Assembly: GCA_004026145.2 (NCBI GenBank)
Contig: CP034975.1
Coordinates: 12,153,418 to 12,217,417, forward strand
Reading direction: 5' to 3'
DNA length: 64,000 nucleotides
Origin: Takifugu bimaculatus
Taxonomy: Eukaryota > Chordata > Actinopteri > Tetraodontiformes > Tetraodontidae
Shown here in pieces: positions 27,801 through 36,300 of the stretch (within the stretch, counting starts at the first letter, position 1; each line of letters opens with the position of its first letter). The position numbers were made by a program, and so were the translations under genes. Below the pieces are notes generated by a model that saw only the letters and a list, made by a program, of their open reading frames with translations, was not told the origin of the DNA and ran no database searches.

Positions 27801-27822
27801 TAGCCGGAGAGTCGTTCGCCAT
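1069..27822 (-). CDS. map4k4: map4k4, mitogen-activated protein kinase kinase kinase kinase 4 (5' part, exons 1-16)
   Basis: This is the N-terminal half of a Ste20-family GCK-IV serine/threonine kinase. The family acts upstream of JNK and on cytoskeletal and Hippo-pathway targets at the cortex. Coding exons (minus strand, 1 to 16): 27766-27822, 27441-27506, 11519-11575, 6752-6877, 6128-6238, 5916-6006, 4910-5040, 4723-4777, 4547-4625, 4288-4463, 4131-4203, 3841-4051, 2870-3031, 2694-2780, 1800-2111, 1069-1224. They sum to 1950 nt (650 codons) with all phases consistent and GT-AG borders. The start reads MANDSPAKSLGDIDLASLR, the typical GCK-IV N terminus. TNIK and MINK1 are near-identical in the kinase domain. 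I chose map4k4 from the linker (PPVPPRSES...HRPVEPQ) and from lonrf2, pdcl3 and tbc1d8 as neighbours. The acceptor of exon 12 has a poor pyrimidine tract. The C-terminal CNH domain lies outside the window. Confidence 0.93.
2694..4203 (-). other. map4k4: map4k4 acidic stretch and Glu/Arg-rich coiled coil, exons 11-14
   Basis: Exon 11 encodes DETEYEYSGSEEEEEE, the acidic patch typical of GCK-IV kinases. Exon 12 (SSIVNVPGESTLRRDF...) begins a long Gln/Glu/Arg-rich helix that continues through exon 13 and exon 14 (EYIRRQLEEEQRHLEILQQQ). Exon 13 has dense ERRRKEEEERRR-type charge clusters, and a coiled coil is expected. The exons end in phase 0 at 3841, 2870 and 2694, so exons 13, 14 and 15 could be skipped without a frameshift. 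Alternative splicing of this region is known in the family, but nothing here shows it directly. Confidence 0.85.
3032..3840. promoter_or_regulatory. map4k4 intron 12 with a conserved-noncoding-like AT-rich block
   Basis: No exon is seen between exons 13 and 12. About 3340-3690 is unlike the surrounding intron sequence. It is repeat-free and packed with homeodomain-type TAAT/ATTA cores (for example attattagcattaatag and gctaattaaaaataatgac), a composition typical of vertebrate intronic enhancers. This is an inference from base composition only, and conservation has not been tested. Confidence 0.3.
5041..5915. other. map4k4 intron 6, nothing recognised
   Basis: This is the 875-base intron between the exon ending AEVKL and the exon carrying the DFG motif. 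I see no repeats longer than short homopolymers (a T run near 5420) and no coding match on either strand. Confidence 0.6.
6389..6431. repeat. perfect 15-bp inverted repeat (hairpin) in map4k4 intron 4
   Basis: The arm CACCTCCTCCAGTCT at 6389-6403 is followed, after a 13-base spacer, by its exact reverse complement at 6417-6431. A stable stem-loop could form in DNA or in the transcript of either strand. It lies between map4k4 exons 4 and 5. The arm is rather short for a classical microRNA precursor, and no extended flanking pairing is obvious. Confidence 0.8.
6878..11518. other. map4k4 intron 3, no gene; conserved-element-like patch at 7.44-7.80 kb
   Basis: This is the 4.6 kb intron between the exon ending MDVTE and the exon starting DEEEEIKLE. 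No second gene is recognised on either strand, and the short open frames show no family resemblance. About 7440-7800 is complex, repeat-free and contains sequence such as cctgattactgcagtatcac. It may be a conserved noncoding element, but this is only a compositional impression. Confidence 0.45.
12523..12564. repeat. (CA)n microsatellite
   Basis: Roughly 21 uninterrupted CA units in map4k4 intron 2. This is the first of a cluster of dinucleotide repeats. Confidence 0.98.
12747..12791. repeat. (TG)n microsatellite, inverted relative to the preceding (CA)n
   Basis: About 22 TG units. Because the (CA)n array 180 bases upstream is complementary to it, the two could fold into a long hairpin in single-stranded DNA or RNA. 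Confidence 0.98.
12984..13014. repeat. C tract followed by (AC)n
   Basis: A run of about 11 C leads directly into about 10 AC units in map4k4 intron 2. Confidence 0.97.
13096..13149. repeat. (CA)n microsatellite, interrupted
   Basis: CA units interrupted once by AAGC near 13111, in map4k4 intron 2. Confidence 0.97.
14231..14291. repeat. (TG)n microsatellite, about 30 units
   Basis: A long uninterrupted TG array in map4k4 intron 2, likely highly polymorphic. Confidence 0.98.
14561..14602. repeat. (AC)n microsatellite, about 21 units
   Basis: An uninterrupted AC array 270 bases from the (TG)n at 14231 and complementary to it. This is a second opposed pair in the cluster. Confidence 0.98.
15823..15856. 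repeat. (TG)n microsatellite
   Basis: About 16 TG units. This is the last member of the 12.5-15.9 kb dinucleotide cluster in map4k4 intron 2. Confidence 0.97.
22568..22584. repeat. C homopolymer tract
   Basis: A run of about 17 C in map4k4 intron 2. Such runs are prone to length errors in sequencing. Confidence 0.9.
23890..23960 (+). mobile_element. possible tRNA-derived SINE remnant
   Basis: The segment contains ggttctggttcaactccc, which resembles an RNA polymerase III B box (GGTTCGANTCC) as found in tRNA-derived SINEs. It follows aagctggagcagctcaagtc, in the place of a degraded A-box half. I see no clear tail or target duplication. It could equally be chance. Confidence 0.3.
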
Positions 27823-28052
27823 TTTCGCAAAAACCGGTGTAATTGTCAGAATAACAGCGTGTTTTAATCTCCTTTGGTGGACTACGGGTGTGTCATCCTC
27901 GTGTGGTTTGTTCAGTGATCCCGCCGGAAGTGTTTTCTATCCAAAACGCGTTATTCCCTCTTTTTAATCACGAACAGACGCTCCTCCGCCGCTGCAACAT
28001 ACCGACAATTGCCGGAGCAGGAACCCTGCTAATGCTAATGCTAATGCTCGCT

Positions 28053-28095
<43 letters not shown>

Positions 28096-28190
28096 TCTTA
28101 GACCACGCCCATTCGCATTCATCCAGGGACTGCTCGAGCGTTTTTAGGGCCCACAGCAAAAAAGATGTGTGGGGGGGGGGGTGAATAATA
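27823..28190 (-). promoter_or_regulatory. map4k4 5' untranslated region and promoter
   Basis: This region lies directly upstream of the map4k4 ATG (27820-27822, preceded by GCGAAA). It is CpG-rich around 27925-28010 and 28080-28100 and has no TATA box I can see. It contains three tandem GCTAAT units (about 28029-28047) and a (CT)n run at 28057-28087 that ends in CGCGCGCG. CT/GA tracts of this type are common in promoters lacking a TATA box. The transcription start cannot be placed from the sequence. Confidence 0.5.
28057..28087. repeat. (CT)n microsatellite in the map4k4 promoter
   Basis: About 15 CT units followed by CGCGCGCGCTC, roughly 240 bases upstream of the map4k4 start codon. Confidence 0.97.
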
Positions 28191-28469
28191 TTTATTTAAA
28201 CTCAATAACACCACTTAAACTGTACATGGGTGTTGATTAAGCACTATAAGCATTTAACTGGGTGACAACATAGCAACACCGAGGCGTCGACGCTTGCAAA
28301 AATCACATAAAATAAGGTAAAGTCAGATTTGCTTGAATTCCAGTCTCTTGAATTCACATTGACATCTGGTGGCCAATGTGGTGATCGTTGTGGACCTCCT
28401 CTGGGAGTGAGATGAGGGGAATCACGTCCAGGTCTTTACCCATTTAACAACTAACCATTTCCGCCTCCC

Positions 28470-28910
28470 TACTCTGGCCTCTCCATGATCAGTAGGACTC
28501 CATCGTCCAGGTTGGTCCATGCTAATGGTGACTAGTGGGACACGGTAGATCTCACCGTTTATCGCCTGAAGAGAGGAACACGACATGCTCGTCTCTGGTT
28601 TACTGCTGGTCATCAATCAAAAAGTAACAGCTAAGTTCAACAGCTGATGGTAGGATCAAAGTTAGCTGACTGGTATTTGACTAAGGCTTTATTGATGTGC
28701 TTATTTGCCACCTGCAGGAAAGAATCATGTCTCAAGCAGAGCAGTGACGATTATATGTGTATTAAAAATACTTAGTGGAAATAAATCGTCTGTTCCATAA
28801 GCACAACACACCCTTCCAAAACCTCCTTCCCCCAGTTCGTAAACTTCTATGGAGTTTTTCTCAGATTCTCCTGCCAGGTGTAAACGAGCTGGACCAATTT
28901 TAACCATAAA
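28470..28910 (-). pseudogene. PIM-like serine/threonine kinase relic
   Basis: Three pieces of a protein kinase lie in the right order on the minus strand. The first is a glycine loop in the peptide YELGEGGFGRV (about 28815-28845). The second begins at 28711 after a good CTTTCCTGCAG acceptor and reads VANKHINKA, an altered VAIK block that keeps its lysine. The third starts at 28565 after CTCTTCAG and reads NGEIYRVPL, then in another frame DDGVLLIMERPE before a stop. These match the N-lobe of the fish-expanded PIM-like kinases. The frameshift, in-frame stops and absence of any HRD or DFG segment below 28470 show it is truncated and non-functional. The preserved intron-like borders suggest an old duplicated gene copy rather than a processed retrocopy. 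Confidence 0.6.
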
Positions 28911-31710
28911 TGGTCCCAAACAACACCTTTTTCCCATTTCTGTGCCTCTCACAGCACAAATGATCCTGCTGTGCCCCCACCCAAAAGGCCCCGTACTCCT
29001 CCTGTGACAGAGATCTGCTTTCACCTTTATAACCAGACCATGGGTCCAATTTTGAAAAAACCTCCTGTGGTAATCTAGCATCAACTGGTGGATCAAATAC
29101 GCGATATTACTCTAACTCCTGCTGTTTTCCTTCGCTGCTGTATCGCTTCCACCCCTCTTATCTTCTCTCCCTCAGATGGACACGGGGTAAATAGAGCGTG
29201 TGGAATGGAGACAGTGATAAATATTTCAGAGAGGCTTTCACTGCTCCTCTCTTGTGCTCGATGGCGCGTTGACCGCGCAGCCGCGTTATATCCTGGGCTT
29301 GATTACAGGTTGGTGCTCGTAAAGAACACATGGAACAGGAAGGAGCCCACGAAGACATGCTGGATATGTGGGTTTAGTCTCTGGAACCAAGTCACAATTT
29401 GTGCAGTGACGCAACATTTCAGCTCAACTGCAACGTAATAAAACGTACTAATGAGCGTTTAATTTGTTTAATTTACTTTTGTGCCTCTTTAATGTCCCAC
29501 CCTGATTAATATTAGCCACATGGACATTAATTTTCAAGTATTTTGATGGCCTGTTGCCTGAATGCAGACCTAAATGGGATGTTTTGGTGTTAATGACTCA
29601 GTTCTCCTCCCCTCCCGTCCATGTTCCCAGGCGGAAGGCCGAGATCCCAGAGGATTCCTCTCAGCTCAGCAAACAATCTCGGCTGTCGCAACAAAAACAG
29701 CTCAGAATAACTCAAAAGGCCTCAAGGAGGAGGTTGGGTGAAGGTGGTTTGAAGGGCAGCAGGGGTCAGAGGTCAGAGTAACACCCCCCTGACATTTGCT
29801 GCTTGAATGGGCAGAAGGAACTCGGCCGATCTAGGAGCCATCTGATGGCTCAGCTGATTCAGCAGACTTTGAGCTGTGCCTGACATGTGGCCCAACTGTT
29901 GGGATCAGCTAGGACACTGTTCCATTCATGGCTTCACATGAACCCACAGCACGTTTGTGATCCTCTAAGTTCCGTTTGATGTGATTCTATTTTCTTTTCC
30001 ACGGCATCATGCGACTGCATGCCTTTCCTGCAGCGTTATTACCTAAGAAAGCCTAAGAAAGATGGTTAACTGCAAGTTTAAGCATAGTCCAGAATAACAA
30101 TACATTTTGTGCCGTCAATTGGGAATGAAAATTTACATGTTGGCACAAAAACTGAATTTCAGTCCTAATCACGTCTGTTAAAAATGTGGTCGACACTGCC
30201 CCCATCTGGTCATACTGCGTCACTACACCGTTTATTTATTTGAAAATGTGTTAAATTTTATGTCTCTTGCCCAGAGAACACGATATTAAGCTGTGCATGT
30301 TATACAATTTTCCTTGCTACAAATTAACAGGCACACAGATTTAACATTTTTCCTTTATTTGCAATAAAAAATAGTTATAAGATCTCCCTTTACAAATATA
30401 CCAGGGAATGCAGCACATTGTGAACCCCCCAGCCCTGGTGGAGCCACAAACATTTGGAAGGAAGAGAATTTTTGTCATGTTGCGCATCCACACGCACACA
30501 ATCAATTAAGTTCGACCAAGGTTTCCAATACAGACAACAGATGGGTAAACTATCAATCACAAAGTTCGACACAAACATTATCAATGTGACCAACAGAACG
30601 CGCCGGGTTATCGGACACTGTCACGTGTCTGCTGCGGATTCTGTGCACGTTCCCTCAACAAAGGGGCCGTTTTGTGCGTGATTTGTAATGACTGCTGGAT
30701 GAAATATTCATGTCTTTCTTCCTTACAAGCTTCAACATTTCAATTTGGTTGCAGACACTCATATTTTTAGGAACACGTGCAACATTTACACCCGGAACAA
30801 CCAAAGACTCAGTTCTGGGACAAAATCTGGACCTCTTCTTCGTATCTATTAAAGATTTTACCACCTTAGTCAGGGAAAGCTCTGACTCGATGATGATATA
30901 CAGCCCGTCAGATCAGTTCTGGATGTTGCATTTCAGCCATTGACACTTCCCCAGATTTAGTCTTTATGAGGTGCTATAATGGTTCTGGATTGATCCTAAA
31001 GATTTCATCGAGTGTTTCCAGCCCAGCCAGGCTGCATCTTCTGAGCTGGTATAGTTGGACAGCTGTTTCATGAGGGCTTTACTGCTCTTGTGTGGATACT
31101 AGCTCCACTTTCATATCATATTTTGGATTATTTTGGATTATTACTGTTCTCTCCGCTGTTTTAGGCTGGACACAGTGTGTTGTGCCAGATAGGCTGGGGA
31201 ACAAAACAATTCTGCATTCTTAAACTAGGCGAGGCTGTCTGAAGTACAACAGCTGTATTAGTGTGCATGTGAATACTGACAGAGCACGAGAGACAATGAC
31301 ATGTCCTTTAAATAAATCTACCAAGGCCTCCGGGTCACATTGATATACATGGAATTGACCCAACTTAATGTTTCACCATACACTTATACTTAAGGACATA
31401 GCAAAAAGAACCAAAATCATTAAAAAATATACACAACCAACCCTTATAGCTAAGTTTGTGTTGTCCCAGAGATATGCTACAATAGGACAAAGAAGTTCCA
31501 GATTGTGTACATCTGCATGTCTCTAATTCCATCTACACGCTAACGTTATTATATTAAATCTTAATTTAAAGCAAGACCATGTTTTTTTTGTGGAGTTGCG
31601 CCTGTTCTCAGCGTCTCTTGAATTAGCTTTGCGATCTGAATCCCAGCTAAACGCCACGAGTCCAATGGTACCGGTCGCTCCCGTCAGAATGAGGTATGCC
31701 TGTGCGGGGG
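28911..31710. other. intergenic region between map4k4 and lonrf2, no gene recognised
   Basis: No splice-flanked coding match is seen on either strand. Short open frames at 30390-30943 overlap on both strands and look like chance, though a decayed element cannot be excluded. From about 29990 to 31600 the sequence is AT-rich and unremarkable. Confidence 0.5.
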
Positions 31711-32853
31711 CAGCCACCGTGAGGGCGCCGCCACCGTGAGGGCGCCGCCAACGTGAGGGCGCCGCCACCGTGAGGGCGCCGCCAACGTAGGGGCGCCGCC
31801 AACGTGAGGGCGCCGCCACCGTGAGGGCGCCGCCACCGTGAGGGCGCCGCCAACGTGAGGGCGCCGCCACCGTGAGGGCGCCGCCAACGTAGGGGCGCCG
31901 CCAACGTGAGGGCGCCGCCACCGTGAGGGCGCCGCCACCGTGAGGGCGCCGCCAACGTGAGGGCGCCGCCACCGTGAGGGCGCCGCCACCGTGAGGGCGC
32001 CGCCAACGTGAGGGCGCCGCCACCGTGAGGGCGCCGCCACCGTGAGGGCGCCGCCACCGTGAGGGCGCCGCCAACGTGAGGGCGCCGCCAACGTAGGGGC
32101 GCCGCCAACGTGAGGGCGCCGCCAACGTGAGGGCGCCGCCAACGTGAGGGCGCCGCCAACGTAGGGGCGCCGCCACCGTGAGGGCGCCGCCACCGTGAGG
32201 GCGCCGCCAACGTGAGGGCGCCGCCACCGTGAGGGCGCCGCCACCGTGAGGGCGCCGCCAACGTAGGGGCGCCGCCAACGTAGGGGCGCCGCCAACGTGA
32301 GGGCGCCGCCAACGTAGGGGCGCCGCCAACGTGAGGGCGCCGCCAACGTGAGGGCGCCGCCAACGTAGGGGCGCCGCCACCGTGAGGGCGCCGCCACCGT
32401 GAGGGCGCCGCCAACGTAGGGGCGCCGCCAACGTGAGGGCGCCGCCACCGTGAGGGCGCCGCCACCGTGAGGGCGCCGCCAACGTGAGGGCGCCGCCACC
32501 ATGAGGGCGCCGCCACCGTGAGGGCGCCGCCAACGTAGGGGCGCCGCCAACGTGAGGGCGCCGCCACCGTGAGGGCGCCGCCACCGTGAGGGCGCCGCCA
32601 CCGTGAGGGCGCCGCCAACGTAGGGGCGCCGCCAACGTGAGGGCGCCGCCAACGTAGGGGCGCCGCCAACGTGAGGGCGCCGCCAACGTGAGGGCGCCGC
32701 CAACGTAGGGGCGCCGCCACCGTGAGGGCGCCGCCACCGTGAGGGCGCCGCCAACGTGAGGGCGCCGCCACCGTGAGGGCGCCGCCAACGTGAGGGCGCC
32801 GCCACCGTGAGGGCGCCGCCACCGTGAGGGCGCCGCCAACGTGAGGGCGCCGC
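31711..32853. repeat. 17-bp CpG-rich tandem array, 67 copies, three unit variants
   Basis: The unit is CGCCGCCACCGTGAGGG or a close variant, with three CpGs and one GGCGCC palindrome per unit. I counted 67 units in three forms: H (CACCGTGAGGG), V (CAACGTGAGGG) and Y (CAACGTAGGGG), plus one CACCATGAGGG near 32498. Unit length is constant, with no indels seen. Because 17 is not a multiple of 3, each minus-strand frame cycles through the same 17-residue peptide. All three frames therefore stay open for over 400 codons, which is an artefact of the repeat and not a gene. The array lies about 540 bases downstream of the lonrf2 stop codon. Confidence 0.98.
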
Positions 32854-32986
32854 AAATGTAGTCGAGAGGAAGAAACCAAAAAAGAAACTGCCACAGATGA
32901 ATACATTCACTTTTGCGAGTTGCGCTGTGTTTTTGCTTCATATTTATGAGACTTTTGAGATTTGACTGTTGTTGTGTGTGTGTGGC

Positions 32987-33002
32987 GGGGGGGGGGGGGG
33001 GG
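32987..33002. repeat. G homopolymer tract (16 G)
   Basis: It follows a short (TG)n run between the 17-bp array and the end of lonrf2. Confidence 0.95.
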
Positions 33003-33139
33003 ACTTATCCACTAGCAGCTCTCTCCTCCTCTGACAATAAAACAATGGGGGTTACCAGGTGAACAGAGGTGTCACAGCCTCGGAGGTCATCTGTTCAACC
33101 AGGTGCCGAAGCTTCCGTTTGAGAAGTGGCCTGGAGGAA

Positions 33140-33166
33140 GGGGGGGGGGGGGGGGGGGGGGGGGGG
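33140..33166. repeat. G homopolymer tract (27 G)
   Basis: An uninterrupted run of 27 G about 220 bases downstream of the lonrf2 stop codon. It appears as a C run in a lonrf2 transcript that extends this far. True length is uncertain because such runs are hard to sequence. Confidence 0.9.
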
Positions 33167-33388
33167 TAATGCCGAAATAAGGGATGGACAGGTACGAAAG
33201 TGGGAATTCTCTCGGTCAAAAAAAAATGTAAACAGTTGTGTTTAGAGAACCAAAGAGACAGGAAGGAGCTGATGAACGCGATGGAGTGAGCGCACGTGAG
33301 GACGAGCCTCTCAGTCAATCAGTCAGATGAGCCGACGCCCGAGCAGATCGCGCACGTCTGCCGAGGCGCCGCCATCACCGCCGCGCCA

Positions 33389-36300
33389 TCACCGCGGCCT
33401 CTTCCGCGTGACAAAGATGAGCACTCTGCGGATGGCGATGAGGCGGTCTTTGAGTGAGGTCATAGCGAGGATGGTGAGCTGCGCACGATTTTCCAATGGA
33501 AGAACGGCGAGAAGCCACCAGCACCAGGCGGGACCGCTGGGAGTGGCCTGCAGGAGGACACGGACACAGGAGCGATTAGCCCGCTACAACTTTAAACCAC
33601 GAGAAGAAGCGGACGCGTCTCTCGTCTAGATACGAGTCGAGACCCATCTGGACCCACCTGCGGGTCCGAGTCTTTACTGGGAAGGTGTCCAAAGTGGCTG
33701 AGGATCTGGCTCTTCATGTTGTCTTTCAGGGAGGTGAACCAGCCGCTGGCTTGCTCGTACACGGAGTCGTGCATCTTCAGAAGCTCCACCAGCTCCTCGG
33801 CCTCCACCTGATTGTGCAGAGATTAGATTTTAAGGCAGCGCTCTCCATCGATCCACTCTAAAAAAAGGCTTTGAATCATCCGACATGAGCCCGGACGGTC
33901 CTCGTACCCTTCTGTCCTCCAGGTATTCGATCTTGGCGGTGTGGTAGCCGTCTCGCTGGCCGTGGCTGAGAACCTTGAACCTCGACACGCCGATGGTGTC
34001 CACAACCGAACGGCCGTCGGGGAAAAACTTCACATCTCGCACCTTAAAAGAAGTCCAGATCAATATTTGTGCTCCGAGAGAGGAAAGCCTGGAAATAGCA
34101 CCCGCATCCTCCTCGGGACATGCGCGCCCACCTGAAGCATGCAGCCGTAGTCAGCGAAGCCTTTGAGGTCGTCGGCGATGCACATGCCGAACTGCTTGGT
34201 GCCCGTCTCCATGGAGCGGCGGATCATGAGGCGGTAGCGCGGCTCGAACACGTGCAGCGGGCAGGGGATGGTGGGGAAGGCCGTGGTGCACACAAAGATG
34301 GGCACTTCTTGGTTTAGGCTGTGGACGACAGAGACGAGCCGGATCACGTTAGGAACGTTCGGAAGATACTGCGTCACCATCAGGTGGAGAATGACAACTG
34401 ACTTGGAAAGCTCCTTCATCTCCTCCTCGTGGATTTTCTTCCTCTCTGCCAGCTCTTCTGCTAGAAAGCGCTGCAGGACTTCTTCCATCAGCAGGGTCTT
34501 GCTGTAGCCTCTAGTGGCCAGATACTGCAATGACATGTGGATTATTGCACAGATGCCACACTGGCTGGCCTGTAAAACGCCCTGGGTGGACCTACGCACC
34601 TCAGACAGGTTCTCTTTGCACAGGGGGCAGTTGGGGTTGTGGTCCATGCAGCGCTCTAGACACTTGAGGCAGAAGGTGTGACCGCAGGGTGTGGCCACAG
34701 GCTCATAGAACAATCTGGAGCAGAAACAACAATTCAAACGCTAAAACTGCAAGAAGGGACCGAGCTGATGTTGACATTGGTGAAGTCACATGTGAACATG
34801 GTGTTGGGCGGCGTGCGGTTGGTCACCTCATGCACAGAGAGCACTCCAGGTCTGCACTGTCCAGCAGATTAGTAGGGACCACCCTCGTGCAACCCACTGT
34901 GGCCTTTTGAACGCTGCTCATCTCGTCTGCACAGAAGATCCCATCATCAGCGCACACAAAAAGTGTCTCTATGCAGGTTTAAATGATTTGTACAGTGGAA
35001 TGAAGCCTGAGGTGAAATTAACTATGCACACGCTCTGGAACAGGAAATGCAGCTAACTGGTCCAGTGCTCAAAAGGATAATCTGCTCTAATAGTTCTTCC
35101 ATGTAAAACAATTCTCATACCGGATTTGTGCACTTTGGAAGGAGGATTTAACGTCGCCGAGGGCCCATCTCCGCTGTACTTCCTCTTGACGCCGCCAGGG
35201 GGCAGCGGTAGAGCGGCGAGGATGCTGTTGCGGGTCTTGGTGCTTTCGTCCCCAGCAGAGGCGTCTGAGTTACTGGGACTCGGGGAAGACAGTTTGGAGG
35301 AAGACTCAGCCGTCACGCTGAACTCTGAGGCCTAGACGGAGACAATACGAAATATGAGGTTTGGAGTTTGGAGGTTTGGTGGCGCGTTGGGTGGATCTCC
35401 GACCAAAAAGAGAATGATTTGGGCGGCACGAACCTGCGATGAGGACCCAGATCTCTGCGTCAGCGGGCTCAGGGACCTGAGCAAGGCAGCAGGTTTAATG
35501 AGGCGGTCAGTCAACCCCCCCTGCAGCGGGTGCAGCGGGGTCGGCATCTCCTCATTCTCAAACACGGAGGAGAAGAGTTCGCTGAGGACCTGCAGGACGA
35601 AGCAGAACAAGGTCGATGACAAAGAACACATCAAGCGCAGGGACCCGGTCATTTTGGGAACCCTTTCTCTCACCTTCTGAGCCTCTAGTTTGACTTTGGA
35701 CCAGTCTGGCTTCAGCGCCGCACACATGAGGAATTCCTGGAAGGCTTCATCGTTCCGGTCGGCTTTCCTCAACGCCGTGGCTCTCAAATAATGAGCCTAA
35801 AACACGACAGGAGTTTCCGTGTTGAACGCCAGTGAGAATAAAGGCTGCGTGAAAGAGTCTTGCAGAATGTCCCTCACCTTGGTCCAGAAGGGCTTCATTC
35901 TGCAGAGGCTGCTGGCATCCTGCACCGCCAGGCCGAAGTTCTTCATCTCCATGTTCAACTCGGCCCGCTGGCACAGCAGCCTGCCTGAAGAGGGCACTGT
36001 TGACCACAAAGAAACGCCATAGTCAGCGGGCAGCTCCGGGGCTTTTGTTCTAGGTCTGGCATAAGTAGGGCATCAACGTAACACGTGACCCAAAGCCTAC
36101 TTTATACAAGAGAAAGCCATGTAACCTGCGCTGCCATAATTAACAGTGTCAGAAGTCAAGTCCCAACTTGTTTAGTTACACAACTTGAGGGCAGCGTGCT
36201 CTCTTGGTGGCCTACTAACAGCTAAATATCCGGGGGTATTTTTGCTTCAGCTTTGTGCGGACGTGCTCCATAAAGGTCTCATTTGACCGAACTCCTAAAG

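Noticed and set aside
30390..30943. Plus- and minus-strand open frames of 67-77 codons
   Set aside because: They are short, overlap on opposite strands and have no family resemblance; a decayed mobile element remains possible but unsupported.
31711..32853. CRISPR-like appearance of regularly spaced short repeats
   Set aside because: Units are directly abutting with no unique spacers, and the host is clearly a vertebrate genome.
31523..32941. Three overlapping minus-strand open frames of 408-472 codons
   Set aside because: They are translations of the 17-bp tandem array; constant repeat length without stops keeps all three frames open, and no splice signals, start context or family match support a gene.
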